A stretch of DNA of 64,000 nt from Gemmatimonadetes bacterium 2013_60CM_65_52 (GTDB lineage: Bacteria > Gemmatimonadota > Gemmatimonadetes > Gemmatimonadales > Gemmatimonadaceae), in contig NGFI01000005.1 of NCBI GenBank assembly GCA_002215645.1, positions 302,678 to 366,677 on the forward strand, written 5' to 3'. The translations under genes and the position numbers were made by a program. Numbering within the stretch: the stretch's first letter is position 1; the number at the start of each line of letters is the position of its first letter. Below, piece after piece: positions 24,000 to 33,798 of this stretch. The notes beneath the pieces were generated by a model, which was not told the DNA's origin, did no database searches, and saw only the letters and a program-made list of their open reading frames with translations.

Positions 24000-25574
24000 G
24001 TGCATTCGGTTTTGATCGCGCCCGCGCCCGGGCACAACGTTCCGGACATATTCGTCGCCGACGCCGGCGGAGCCGCTGCGGCAGACGCCGCGGCCATCGC
24101 GGCGGGCATCCCATCTCGGGCGCTGATGCAGCGCGCCGGTGCGGCCGCCGCCACCCAGCTTGCGGCGCGGTTCGCGACACAGCTCTCACAGGGAGTGCTC
24201 GTCGCAACGGGCGGTGGAAACAATGGCGGGGATGGGTGGGTCGTCGCGCGCGCGCTCCACGCCGTCGGCGCGCGAGTACGCGTGGTGCAATGCGCCGAGC
24301 CGGGGACCGACGACGCGCGCGCCGAACGGGCACTCGCCGTAACGGACGGGCTCGAGACGACGCGAGACGTCCGCGAGCTTCTCACCGGCGGAGAATCCAT
24401 CGTGGTGGACGCGCTCCTCGGCACTGGCTATCGCGCCGATTCACCGTTGCGTGGCGACATCGCCACCGCCGTCGCGATGATCAGCCGGCTCGGTGAACGC
24501 GGCGCCTCGGTCGTGGCGCTGGATCTTCCGTCCGGGCTCGACGCCACCACAGGCCGTGCGCAGGGCGAGATCGTTGCAACGCTGACGTTGACGTTCGGTA
24601 CCGTGCGTCGCGGGCAGCTCCTCGCGCGCGATCGCTGCGGCACCATCGTGCTCCTCGACATCGGACTCGGCGCATTCGCCCGGCAGTCCGGAGGCGCCAA
24701 GCTGGCGACGCCGTTGTGGTTTCGCGCGAACCTTCCGGACATCCCGGTGGCCGCGCACAAGGGCACGCGGAAGAAGGTCGCGATAATCGGCGGCGCGAAA
24801 GGGATGGCGGGCGCGCCGCTGCTGGCCGCTCGTGGCGCGTTGCGCTCCGGCGCCGGATTGGTAAAGTGCGTGGTTGCGGCGGAATCATTGGCCGCCGTGC
24901 AGCGAAGCGAGCCCGCCGCGCTCGCGGCCGAGTGGCCCACGAATGCGAAAGAATGGACCGAGCGCGTCACCTCCTGGGCCGACGTGATCCTGATTGGACC
25001 GGGGCTCGGCGTCGAACGCGCGCGAGAGACCGTCGAGCAATTGCTTGGCACGTTCGCGGGACCAGTCGTGCTCGATGCCGACGCGCTGAACGCTTTCGCG
25101 GGAGATGGGGATCGGCTGCGGCAATTGTTTGGCGGCCGCGAGGCGCTGCTCACCCCGCACCCGCTCGAGTTCAAGCGACTGGTCGGCGATTCCGGAGACT
25201 CTCCCGCTGCGCTGGCAGCGCGCACCGGTGCCACGATTCTCTTGAAGGGAGTGCCAACGAGCGTCGTCGCACCAGGCGGCGAGGAGATGATCGTCGCCGA
25301 GGGAACGCCGATTCTTGCGACTGGTGGTGCGGGGGACGTCCTGGGCGGTATCGCCGCGACGCTCCTCGCGCAAACCGGAAACGCGGTCCTGGCGGGAAGT
25401 CTCGCGGCATTTGCGCACGGGCGTGCGGCGTCCGCGCTGGCACTCACCGATGTGCGCGGCTACACGATTGACGACGTTCTCGAGCTGCTGCCCGACATCT
25501 GGGCGCTCGAGCCGCCGCTGCCCACGCCGCCGATTCTCGCCGAGCTGCCTGCGCTTCGCGGCAACCCGACGTGA
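24000..25574 (+). CDS. nnr: Bifunctional NAD(P)H-hydrate epimerase / ADP-dependent dehydratase
   Basis: 524 residues combining both halves of the NAD(P)HX repair system. The N-terminal YjeF_N epimerase (about 15-225) shows LMQRAGAAAA, ATGGGNNGGDGWVVAR, VVDALLGTGYR and ALDLPSGLDATTG. The C-terminal ribokinase-like dehydratase (about 240-505) has KVAIIGGAKGMAGAPLLAARGALRSGAGLV, VLDADALNAFAG, LTPHPLEFKRL and the GAGD nucleotide motif in ATGGAGDVLGGI. The start is uncertain: GTG 24000 is only one base after a GGAG, and an in-frame TTG at 24012 has better spacing. It overlaps ThiL by four bases. The enzyme restores hydrated NADH and NADPH in the cytoplasm. Confidence 0.94.
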   Translation: MHSVLIAPAPGHNVPDIFVADAGGAAAADAAAIAAGIPSRALMQRAGAAAATQLAARFATQLSQGVLVATGGGNNGGDGWVVARALHAVGARVRVVQCAEPGTDDARAERALAVTDGLETTRDVRELLTGGESIVVDALLGTGYRADSPLRGDIATAVAMISRLGERGASVVALDLPSGLDATTGRAQGEIVATLTLTFGTVRRGQLLARDRCGTIVLLDIGLGAFARQSGGAKLATPLWFRANLPDIPVAAHKGTRKKVAIIGGAKGMAGAPLLAARGALRSGAGLVKCVVAAESLAAVQRSEPAALAAEWPTNAKEWTERVTSWADVILIGPGLGVERARETVEQLLGTFAGPVVLDADALNAFAGDGDRLRQLFGGREALLTPHPLEFKRLVGDSGDSPAALAARTGATILLKGVPTSVVAPGGEEMIVAEGTPILATGGAGDVLGGIAATLLAQTGNAVLAGSLAAFAHGRAASALALTDVRGYTIDDVLELLPDIWALEPPLPTPPILAELPALRGNPT

Positions 25575-26518
25575 GCGCCGAACGGCATCTCGCCATGGCC
25601 CACGGTGCGGAGTTCGACGCCATTCGCGATTTGCTGGCCGAATGGGGACCGCTCGCATCCGGCATCGGCGACGACGCAGCCGTCCTGGACGTGCCCACCG
25701 GTGAACGGGTCGTCATCAGCACGGATGCATCCATCGAGGAGGTGCATTTTCGGCGTGCGTGGTTGACCGCCGAGGAGATCGGCGCGCGCGCGGCCGCGGC
25801 GGCACTCAGCGATCTCGCCGCCATGGCGTCCGTTCCGAGAGGGCTACTGCTGTCCCTCGGCGTGCCCGAATCGTGGCGCACCAGCCTCACGCAGATCGCG
25901 CGTGGTGTGGGGCGCGTCGCGGCATCTGTCGAGTGTCCGATCGTCGGCGGCAATGTTTCGTCGGCGGATGCGCTGTCCCTCACGTTCACCGTCGTGGGCA
26001 GCGCGTTGTCACCGATGCGTCGTCGCGGCGCAAAGTCGGGCGACATCATATTTGTGACCGGTACGTTTGGTGGCCCGGGAGCGGCCCTTGGTGCACTCAT
26101 GGAGGGACGCACACCCGCCGATGCCCATCGACGCCGTTTCGCGGCGCCGGCGCCCCGAATCGCGGAGGCACGTTGGCTCTCGGAGCAACGCGCGGTAGCG
26201 GGCATCGACATCTCGGATGGCCTTCGCGGAGACGCGGAGCATCTCGCGCGAGCGAGCGAGGTGTCCCTCGTCCTGAACGGCTCGAGCGCTCCGCGCGTGG
26301 CTGGTGTCACCGCCGCGGAGGCGCTGGCGAGCGGCGAGGAGTATGAGCTTCTCGTCGCCTTCAGGCCGGACGAGCTTCCCGACCGGAGTGAATTCGAGCG
26401 CCGATTCGGTCTGCCGCTGACTGCCATCGGCGTCGCCGTGCCGGCAGGGGACGATCCCGTGGTCATCACGGACGTGGGAGTGGAGCCGGGTGGAGGATTC
26501 GATCACCTGCGACGGTAA
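25571..26518 (+). CDS. thiL: Thiamine-phosphate kinase
   Basis: 315 residues of the AIR-synthase-like fold. Key features are the N-terminal GIGDDAAVLD metal-binding loop, VISTDASIEEVHFRRAW (substrate-binding), ALSDLAAMASVPRGLLLSLGVP, CPIVGGNVSSADALSLTFTVVG, and IDISDGLRGDAEHLA, then a GEEYELLVAF segment typical of ThiL. It phosphorylates thiamine monophosphate to the active diphosphate using ATP. The GTG start overlaps the Nnr stop by four bases (GTGA), so the two are coupled. No other thiamine genes are in the window. Confidence 0.94.
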   Translation: MSAERHLAMAHGAEFDAIRDLLAEWGPLASGIGDDAAVLDVPTGERVVISTDASIEEVHFRRAWLTAEEIGARAAAAALSDLAAMASVPRGLLLSLGVPESWRTSLTQIARGVGRVAASVECPIVGGNVSSADALSLTFTVVGSALSPMRRRGAKSGDIIFVTGTFGGPGAALGALMEGRTPADAHRRRFAAPAPRIAEARWLSEQRAVAGIDISDGLRGDAEHLARASEVSLVLNGSSAPRVAGVTAAEALASGEEYELLVAFRPDELPDRSEFERRFGLPLTAIGVAVPAGDDPVVITDVGVEPGGGFDHLRR

Positions 26519-26568
26519 GCGGCTCACCGTCGTTGACCCTGCCGTGCGAGCCCGTCACCTTTCGGCTC

Positions 26569-27336
26569 ATGCTGCGCACTGTGTTCTTCGACGTGACCAT
26601 GTTCGTCGTGACCAGTCTTCTCGCGCCGATCGCCGTCGCGGCGCGTCTGCTTCTGGATGAGGAGCGGCGCACGAAAGTGCAGCAATGGTGCATGCACAGC
26701 TGGGCGCGCTCGGCGCTGTGGTGCGCTGGCGCCTCCGTGGTGCTGCACGGTGAAGAGCACATCGAGCACGGGCGGGGAACGATCTACTCCAGCAACCACG
26801 TGAGCTGGTTCGACGTCTTCGCCATCGCGTCCGTTCTGCCGGAATACACGTTCGTCGCCAAGGCGGAGCTGCGCCGCATCCCCATCTTTGGATGGGGCGC
26901 GGAGGGTGCCGGCGTCGTGTTTCTCGCGCGAGAGAATCGCAAGTCCGCCTTTGCCGCGTACCAGCAGGTCGCGGACAGTGTGCGCGAAGGCATGTCCGTC
27001 GTCGTCTGTCCGGAGGGCACGCGCGGGCGGGACTATCATCTTCGTCCCTTCAAGAAGGGGCCGTTCGTCCTCGCCATCGCGGCTGAAGCGCCTGTGGTGC
27101 CAGTGGTCGTCTACGGCGCGCGTGAGGTGATGCCGAAGGGCGCCATCCGGATCAGGCCCGGACGGATCCACGTGCATCTGCTCCCGCCGGTGGAAACCGC
27201 CGGATACGACTACGATCACCGGCACGAGCTCATGGCCCGCGTCTGGGGCAGCATGGCGCTGCTGCTGCGCGACACCTACGGCATCGGCTCGGACGAGCAG
27301 CCGTACGCCCCCGACGTCGCCGAGAAGTCCGCGTAG
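26569..27336 (+). CDS. PlsC-like lysophospholipid acyltransferase family protein
   Basis: 255 residues from ATG 26569. A TTG at 26533 would add twelve residues; neither start has a convincing ribosome site, so I used the one where homology begins. One N-terminal membrane anchor (VFFDVTMFVVTSLLAPIAVAA) is followed by the acyltransferase motifs: SNHVSWFD (the H-x4-D catalytic pair), the VFLARENRKSAFAAYQQ acceptor region, PEGTRGR (motif III) and APVVPVVVYGA (motif IV). It probably acylates lysophosphatidate to phosphatidate at the cytoplasmic membrane. It is transcribed with thiL and the enolase gene in the same direction. Confidence 0.9.
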   Translation: MLRTVFFDVTMFVVTSLLAPIAVAARLLLDEERRTKVQQWCMHSWARSALWCAGASVVLHGEEHIEHGRGTIYSSNHVSWFDVFAIASVLPEYTFVAKAELRRIPIFGWGAEGAGVVFLARENRKSAFAAYQQVADSVREGMSVVVCPEGTRGRDYHLRPFKKGPFVLAIAAEAPVVPVVVYGAREVMPKGAIRIRPGRIHVHLLPPVETAGYDYDHRHELMARVWGSMALLLRDTYGIGSDEQPYAPDVAEKSA

Positions 27337-27400
27337 CGTCCACGGCGACGCCGAGCGTCGCGTGGTGGCGTCACTAGGTTCGCGCGGCGCGTTCGCATAA

Positions 27401-28711
<1,311 letters not shown>

Positions 28712-28714
28712 GTC

Positions 28715-29032
28715 GTGGCCACGCGGACGTCCCGATCAAGTGGCGGCGGCGGAGCGCGGCGGTTCCGTCAACTCCTGATCGTTGCGGGCGTCATCGCGGC
28801 GTTGGTGTTCGCGGTGCAGGGCGGGGAGTATGGGACACGCGATCTCATGCGCCAGCGTGCGCGGCGGACATCGCTGCTGCACACGAACGATTCGTTGCAG
28901 CGCATCATCGACTCTCTAAAGATCTACGAGCGGCGCCTGGAGACCGACGCTGCCTTGCAGGAGCGAATTGCGCGAGAGGAGTTCGGGATGGTGCGAGGCA
29001 AGGAGATACTCTACAGGTTCGCGGAGCCTTGA
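28715..29032 (+). CDS. FtsB/DivIC-type septum formation initiator protein
   Basis: A 105-residue bitopic protein. A short basic N-terminus is followed by one membrane helix (LLIVAGVIAALVFAVQGG, about 20-38), a coiled-coil rich in Arg and Leu (about 45-85) and the family's C-terminal signature IAREEFGMVRGKEILYRF. It starts with GTG three bases after the enolase stop, and enolase-FtsB/DivIC adjacency is a known conserved arrangement. The product should join the FtsB-FtsL-FtsQ divisome subcomplex in the periplasm. Confidence 0.9.
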   Translation: MATRTSRSSGGGGARRFRQLLIVAGVIAALVFAVQGGEYGTRDLMRQRARRTSLLHTNDSLQRIIDSLKIYERRLETDAALQERIAREEFGMVRGKEILYRFAEP

Positions 29033-29042
29033 AACAGCTCTG

Positions 29043-29519
29043 CTACTGTGACGTGCCCGTCTCGCGAATAGCGGTGATCACCGCCTGACCCGCGTAGAAG
29101 AGCGGCGACAACGGATGACTGTGGGCAATCAATTCCTGCTCGAGCGCATCACCGCCAAGTAGCGTCGCGCCGATCCGCGCATGGAAGCGCACATGGCCGG
29201 CCTCTGGCAGCGGATGCTCGTTCGCCTCGACGAGGAGCGCTGCATCGCGCGTCGCCGTCGCGAGAAATGCCGACGCCGCGGCTCGTACGGACTCATGCTG
29301 CCCCGCCCCGAGCATCCCGCCGCCGGTGCTGAAGTAGAGACTCGTCGTGCCGTCGGCGAAGCAGGCGAGAGTGGCTACGGCCTTCGGATATGCGGTCTCC
29401 ATCAAGAGGACCACGACGCTCCGTGGTCGCCCCTCCGCGATAGCAACGGTAAAGGCTCGTTCGCGCAGGTCGCGAATCACCTCGACGGGAGTCGGCTTCC
29501 GCTTATGGAACCACGTCAT
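29043..29519 (-). CDS. Conserved hypothetical protein
   Basis: 158 residues that I cannot assign to a named family. It is soluble with no signal peptide or membrane segment. The alternating strands (RPRSVVVLLMETAYPKAVATLACFADGTTSLYFSTGGGMLG; EAGHVRFHARIGATLLGG) suggest a small alpha/beta fold. The central glycine-rich FSTGGGMLGAG turn is the most conserved-looking element. It overlaps the upstream membrane-protein gene by four bases (ATGA), so both belong to one transcription unit running opposite to eno and the FtsB-like gene. Confidence 0.7.
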   Translation of the reverse strand: MTWFHKRKPTPVEVIRDLRERAFTVAIAEGRPRSVVVLLMETAYPKAVATLACFADGTTSLYFSTGGGMLGAGQHESVRAAASAFLATATRDAALLVEANEHPLPEAGHVRFHARIGATLLGGDALEQELIAHSHPLSPLFYAGQAVITAIRETGTSQ

Positions 29520-29977
29520 GTGACTTCGCTCCGTGCCAACGATTCGGAGGTCTCACCGCGTTCCGCCTTGAGTGCGGCTCGCGCGCCCGTGAGAGTGAGC
29601 AATGCGGCGAGAAGCGCGCCGAGCACACCGATCACGTTTCCGACGAATCCGACGAGGAGGATGGGCGATGTCGTCGGCTGAAAGGCTCGCATCCCCGTCA
29701 TCCCCTCGAGGACGAGCGCCACCATGAATCCATATGCGGTCGCAAGGAGTGCCCAGAAGAGTCCCGCCGCTTCACGCCGCTCGAGGGCCAGTACGGGAAA
29801 CACGGAGCCCATGGTCAGCAGCCAGACTCCCATCATGATCAAACTCTCGTGCGCCGTGTGCCACAGGCGGTTCGCCTCGCTGCCGACTTCCGTTCCCGTG
29901 GGGAATCCAATCAGGAGTCCGACCAACAGGACAATGGCGCCGTGAAAGACGATGCGGACGCGATAACGGCTGGGCAT
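29516..29977 (-). CDS. Four-span membrane protein, hydroxylaminobenzene-mutase-like
   Basis: About 153 residues from ATG 29977 (an in-frame ATG at 30025 would add 16 polar residues). Four membrane helices are visible: RIVFHGAIVLLVGLLIGFP, LIMMGVWLLTMGSVFPVL, LFWALLATAYGFMVALVLEG and ILLVGFVGNVIGVLGALLAALL. The pattern of a His in the first helix, a GLL.GFP turn and a second His before helix two (NRLWHTAHESL) recalls the short hydroxylaminobenzene mutase / styrene-oxide isomerase family. That family uses a membrane-embedded haem or His site, but similarity here is only general. It is coupled by a four-base overlap to the hypothetical gene downstream. Confidence 0.65.
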   Translation of the reverse strand: MPSRYRVRIVFHGAIVLLVGLLIGFPTGTEVGSEANRLWHTAHESLIMMGVWLLTMGSVFPVLALERREAAGLFWALLATAYGFMVALVLEGMTGMRAFQPTTSPILLVGFVGNVIGVLGALLAALLTLTGARAALKAERGETSESLARSEVT

Positions 29978-30041
29978 GACGAGTGGTGTGAAGGGTCGCC
30001 GGACGTGTCCAACGTCGCCGTTCATGACTCGGCGTCAATCG

Positions 30042-30431
30042 CTAGCTGCTGGGCTGCATCTTTACGGCGAATGTCTTCGTATCCACTTTCGGGCAGGAGT
30101 TGCATCCGCCGGCGGTTGCTGTCACCGTGAAATCGACTTGCACGGGCTTGTAGCCGGGCGCACTCAATTGCACGTGATACGTGCCGGCGCCGCCGAGCAC
30201 GTGGCACACACTCGCCCCGGCCGGCGTGCAAGGCCCGCTGCCCGTGACGGCCCCACTCACCGTCATGGTGAGATTGGCGATTCCAGCCGCGCCGGTATCC
30301 GAGAGCACGTTGATCGTGGCAGCTTCCGGTGGCACGCAGGGAAGGGCTATGCACTGCACGTCGGCCGAAGAACAGGCGAGTGTCGCGGTCGCGGCCATCG
30401 CGTATCGCAGCGTCTGGATGATCCCCGTCAT
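30042..30431 (-). CDS. Small lipoprotein with carboxypeptidase-regulatory-like domain
   Basis: 129 residues from ATG 30431, which has AGGAG at the right distance; an ATG two codons upstream does not. The N-terminus ends in ATLAC, a lipobox. The rest contains a beta-sandwich signature of regulatory/PEGA-like domains (GTYHVQLSAPGYKPVQVDFTV) preceded by two cysteine pairs (QCIALPCV; GPCTPAGASVC) and followed by GGCNSC. Such domains act as structural or binding modules at the cell surface. No partner enzyme is adjacent, although a VapBC-like module lies immediately upstream in the same direction. Confidence 0.72.
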   Translation of the reverse strand: MTGIIQTLRYAMAATATLACSSADVQCIALPCVPPEAATINVLSDTGAAGIANLTMTVSGAVTGSGPCTPAGASVCHVLGGAGTYHVQLSAPGYKPVQVDFTVTATAGGCNSCPKVDTKTFAVKMQPSS

Positions 30432-30440
30432 GCGCATCTC

Positions 30441-30890
30441 CTAGGCCGCCACAGGCACTGGCCACGGCGCCACGCACGTCACGTCCACATGGCGGCCGAT
30501 GAGAGCGAAATCATCACGATTCATGCTGATGACGGTGGCTCCGACCTCGCGGGCCGACGCCGCGATCAGAATATCGTGAAAAAAGGACCGCCGGTCGAGC
30601 AGGGAGCGCATTCCTACGTGCGTGCGTAGTCGGCGATCGATGGCCGCGGCGAGCTGCCAGGTGCTCCACGAGGGCGTGATGAAGCGCCGACGGGCACGGA
30701 ATGGCTCGATGAGCGTGCGCTGGAGCGCCCGTTCACGATCCGGGCGCTGCGCGCCGACCAGGAGCTCTGACGCAACGACCGCGCTCACAACGAGCCGTGA
30801 GACCTGCGTGCCGTGGAACTCCAGCAGCTCCTGACCGAACGCGGCGTCGCGAAACCCTCTGATGTAGACATTCGAATCGAGGAGGTACAC
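30441..30890 (-). CDS. PIN domain toxin (VapC-type ribonuclease)
   Basis: 149 residues with the four acidic positions expected for a PIN nuclease: LLDSNVYI (Asp5), VVASELLVG (Glu), FHDILIAASA (Asp) and an SMNRDDFAL Asp. It is a little longer than typical VapC proteins. The GTG start lies five bases after the stop of a small antitoxin-like gene, the usual antitoxin-toxin order. The product should cleave RNA in a Mg2+-dependent way when its antitoxin is degraded. The RNA target cannot be predicted. Confidence 0.87.
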   Translation of the reverse strand: MYLLDSNVYIRGFRDAAFGQELLEFHGTQVSRLVVSAVVASELLVGAQRPDRERALQRTLIEPFRARRRFITPSWSTWQLAAAIDRRLRTHVGMRSLLDRRSFFHDILIAASAREVGATVISMNRDDFALIGRHVDVTCVAPWPVPVAA

Positions 30891-30895
30891 GCGGC

Positions 30896-31120
30896 TCAGC
30901 GCGCCGAGTGCTTGCGCGAAAACCGATCGACGAATCCGCCGCGGCCCACGAGGGACGCAAGCCCGCGATCGACTCGAGCCTCGAACGTGGCAACCTCCTC
31001 AGCGATCGCGAGTGCACGGTCGATCGTATCGGTCTCCGTGTACGTGTGAAGCAGCTCTTTCACTCGATCGATGCGGCGCTGGTCGATGTACACGTTCTTG
31101 CGGCGGCGGCCGGACGGCAC
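30896..31120 (-). CDS. VapB-like antitoxin
   Basis: 74 residues. GTG start with GAGGTGA a few bases upstream. The N-terminal part (KNVYIDQRRIDRVKELLHTYTETDTIDRALAIA) looks like a ribbon-helix-helix DNA-binding domain, in which the VYID strand forms the dimer sheet. The remainder is a charged tail that would wrap the PIN toxin. Its position directly before a PIN-domain gene supports the pairing. Autoregulation of the operon through the AT-richer region just upstream (31121-31196) is expected but no operator stands out. Confidence 0.82.
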   Translation of the reverse strand: MPSGRRRKNVYIDQRRIDRVKELLHTYTETDTIDRALAIAEEVATFEARVDRGLASLVGRGGFVDRFSRKHSAR

Positions 31121-31196
31121 AAATCACCTCACGATTACGGGGGCTGTATAGATAACTCCATCTGCTGTATTGCAACAGACCGCCCTCGTGCCGGGA

Positions 31197-31655
31197 TCAG
31201 GAAGCGCGCAAAGGCTGCTTTACGCCTGGCGTAGCGCGAAGGAGGGCACAATCAGGATTCCCGGCGGTTCTGCCGGCGGGCGGTCGCCACTGCTTCCCTT
31301 TCGTCGTAATGATCAGCGCGCTACCCTCGCAGGCGCCCCGCCTTACTGCTGCGTCGCCCTTCAAGACATGAATGTCTTCGACATCGTCCGGGTTCAGCGT
31401 TTCAAGAATCCGCTGATAGGTAAGCGCCGCCGACTCTCCGGTGTCTCCTTTCAATGGCCACACCAGCACCGAATCGATGATGACCGCCGGCGAACCATTG
31501 AGAGACCACGACTCGCGAATGTGAATGCCGGGAAAGGTTGGCCGGAATACGCCAATCGAATCCATGGGCATTCGCTTGACCTGAGGCACCGCCTGCGCTC
31601 CAAGCGTCTCGCTGGAGAGAATGGTCAGTGCGATACCGAGCAGAAGGATCCGCAT
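31197..31655 (-). CDS. Secreted orphan plug-like protein
   Basis: 152 residues from ATG 31655, with a signal peptide MRILLLGIALTILSSETLGAQ. The mature part carries a TonB-plug-like ending: NGSPAVIIDSVLVWPL, LNPDDVEDIHVLKGDAAVRRGACEGSALIITTKG, which mirrors the DGVP ... SVEVLKG.A..YG..GANGVI.ITTK pattern of TonB-linked receptors, but no barrel is present. It resembles in layout, not in detail, the plug-like lipoprotein at 20712-21140. Function unknown. It is a single gene, transcribed away from the two-component operon that precedes it. Confidence 0.72.
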   Translation of the reverse strand: MRILLLGIALTILSSETLGAQAVPQVKRMPMDSIGVFRPTFPGIHIRESWSLNGSPAVIIDSVLVWPLKGDTGESAALTYQRILETLNPDDVEDIHVLKGDAAVRRGACEGSALIITTKGKQWRPPAGRTAGNPDCALLRATPGVKQPLRAS

Positions 31656-31785
31656 ACAGACCAGACCTTCCAATCGCCGGATTGGTTGCACTACGCGCCA
31701 AAGCTCGGCGCCCGCGCAAGACGATCGGGGACCCGTGGCCGAGCCCCTCGTCAGAAATCAGCCCTCTGGCAGCTCCGACATGCGG

Positions 31786-33798
31786 TCAGATGTCATTCAA
31801 CCTCGGCAGAAATATCTGAAAGGTCGTTCCCCGCTGCGGCTCGCTATGAACGTAGATCTCACCCTGGCTCTGCTTCACGATGCCGTACACTGTCGCGAGA
31901 CCCAGCCCCGTTCCGTGCTCCGCCCCCTTCGTGGTAAAGAACGGCTCGAAGATCCGGCTCTTCGTCTCCGCGTCCATGCCGTGCCCATCGTCCGACACCG
32001 TGAGCGACACGTACTGCCCCGGGTGCTCCACGTCGTACTGCTTCGCGAGCGCCTGATCCAGGTTCACGTTGTGCGTCGCGATTCGGATGCAGCCTCCGTC
32101 GGGCATCGCGTCGCGCGCATTCACGCACAGGTTGAGAATCACCTGTTCCACCTGCGTGGGATCCGCCATGGTGTCCGCGAGATCGGGATCGAGCGACATC
32201 TCGACCTCCACGGATTTCCCTGCGAGCTGCTTGATCATCGTCTGCATGTCCGTGGCGACGTCGTTCAGGCAGACGCGGCGCGGCTGGAGATTCTGCTCGC
32301 GTCCGAACGCGAGAAGCTGCTTCGTGAGATTCGCCGCGCGGCTCGCGGCCTTGAGGATCTCGTCCACGTCTCCCCGAAGCCGATCGCCTTCGGGCAGCTC
32401 GCTCATCACGATCTGACCGAACCCGCTGATGGCGGCAAGCATGTTGTTGAAGTCGTGCGCGACGCTGCTGGCCAGCCGGCCGACCGCCTCGAGACGCTGC
32501 GCCTGCCGGAACGCGATGTCGCTCCGGTTGCGCTCCACCGCGGTGCTCAGGAGATGCGCGACGGCCTGGAGAAAGTGCACCTCCGCCGGTGTGTACTCGC
32601 GCGGACGGCTGTCAAACGCGGCGAGGACGCCGAACGGTTGTGCCAGCCCCGGAATGGGCACCATCACGGCGCTCTCCGCCCCGAACCGCTGCTTGAGGTC
32701 CGTGTCGGGAAAGCGTGTTTCGGTCGCCACGTCGTGGACCACCACCGGCTCGCCCGTCAGCACCGTGTAGCCCGCCTGACAGGTTGGCGTAATGGGCAGC
32801 GTGAGTGCTCGCGTGGTTGCGCCGTCCGTCCCCACGCACGTGCGGAGGTCCAGCGCAGACCCATCCGCGCGGCGCTGAAGAACGACGCTGAGCGGAAGAC
32901 CCAGTGTGGTGACGACAAGTCCGGTCGCTTCCTGAAACAGGTCGGAGAGATTCCGCGCGCTCAGCGCGCGATGCCCGAATTGCGCGACGACCTCCTGCTG
33001 TCGCGCGCGCACCTCAAGTGCCTGGGCCGCGCGCTTCCGGTCCGTGACGTCGAGCACGAAGCACACGCCGCGATCCGAGCGTCCCTCCAGGGTGGCGGAA
33101 CCGACCAGCACGGAGACGCGAGTGCCGTTCTTGCGGATGTACTCCTTCTCATAGGGCGGAATGGTGCCGTTCTCCGCCACCTCCGCCAGCTTCTGGCGGT
33201 CGATGTGCTGGAACTCCGGCGGCGTCATGCGCAGCCAGTCGAGTGCTCCGTCATCGACGTCGTCGCGCGAATAGCCGAGCATCTGAAGAAACGCGTCGTT
33301 GGCGTCGTCGATGTGGCCGGTGGCCTCCCAGAACATGATGCCGAGCATGTCCGACTCGACGACGCGGCGGAAACGCTCGTCGGACTCGCGCAGCCTGTCC
33401 TCCGCGTCGCGGCGCTGCCACCGTTCCGTGGCCACGGAGGCGACCGCGAGCAACTGCTCCACCTGTACGGGCTTCACGAGATAATCGACGCTGTGTTGCC
33501 GCAGGGCCGCGATCGCGCTGTCTACCGAGGCGTTGCCCGTGAGCATCACGACCTCGATGCGCTCCGACAACGCGTGCAGCTTTGCCGCGAGCTCCACGCC
33601 GTCCATGTCGGGAAGCCTGAGATCTACAACCGCCAGTGCCGGAGGATGCAGTTCCGCGAGTGCGAGCCCTTCCAGCGCCGTCTCCGCCGTTTCTGGTGAG
33701 TAGCCATGCAGACGCAGAATGTCCGACAGCGTGCGAATGAGCGCGCTGTCGTCGTCGATGACGAGGATCGGGAGTCGGCTAGCTGGAGCTGAGAGCAT
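31786..33798 (-). CDS. Hybrid sensor histidine kinase (REC-PAS-GAF-HisKA-HATPase)
   Basis: 670 residues with no membrane segment. In order: a receiver domain (1-120; Asp59 phosphoacceptor in AVVDLRLPDMDG, Lys109 in YLVKP), a PAS domain (about 140-255; ends FVLDVTDRKRAAQ), a GAF domain (about 265-425), a HisKA dimerisation domain with His448 in SVAHDFNNMLA, and an HATPase_c domain with N (NLCVNARDAM), G1 (DDGHGM) and G2 (GTGLGL) boxes. The ATG at 33798 overlaps the preceding response-regulator gene by 20 bases. The N-terminal receiver suggests it is switched by phosphotransfer from the upstream sensor kinase, giving a cytoplasmic multi-step relay. Output is unknown. Confidence 0.93.
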   Translation of the reverse strand: MLSAPASRLPILVIDDDSALIRTLSDILRLHGYSPETAETALEGLALAELHPPALAVVDLRLPDMDGVELAAKLHALSERIEVVMLTGNASVDSAIAALRQHSVDYLVKPVQVEQLLAVASVATERWQRRDAEDRLRESDERFRRVVESDMLGIMFWEATGHIDDANDAFLQMLGYSRDDVDDGALDWLRMTPPEFQHIDRQKLAEVAENGTIPPYEKEYIRKNGTRVSVLVGSATLEGRSDRGVCFVLDVTDRKRAAQALEVRARQQEVVAQFGHRALSARNLSDLFQEATGLVVTTLGLPLSVVLQRRADGSALDLRTCVGTDGATTRALTLPITPTCQAGYTVLTGEPVVVHDVATETRFPDTDLKQRFGAESAVMVPIPGLAQPFGVLAAFDSRPREYTPAEVHFLQAVAHLLSTAVERNRSDIAFRQAQRLEAVGRLASSVAHDFNNMLAAISGFGQIVMSELPEGDRLRGDVDEILKAASRAANLTKQLLAFGREQNLQPRRVCLNDVATDMQTMIKQLAGKSVEVEMSLDPDLADTMADPTQVEQVILNLCVNARDAMPDGGCIRIATHNVNLDQALAKQYDVEHPGQYVSLTVSDDGHGMDAETKSRIFEPFFTTKGAEHGTGLGLATVYGIVKQSQGEIYVHSEPQRGTTFQIFLPRLNDI

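Noticed and set aside
31621-33699. A 692-codon open frame on the plus strand opposite the hybrid kinase
   Set aside because: It is a shadow of the high-GC minus-strand kinase gene; its translation is Arg/His-rich with no recognisable motif, whereas the minus strand has all kinase boxes.
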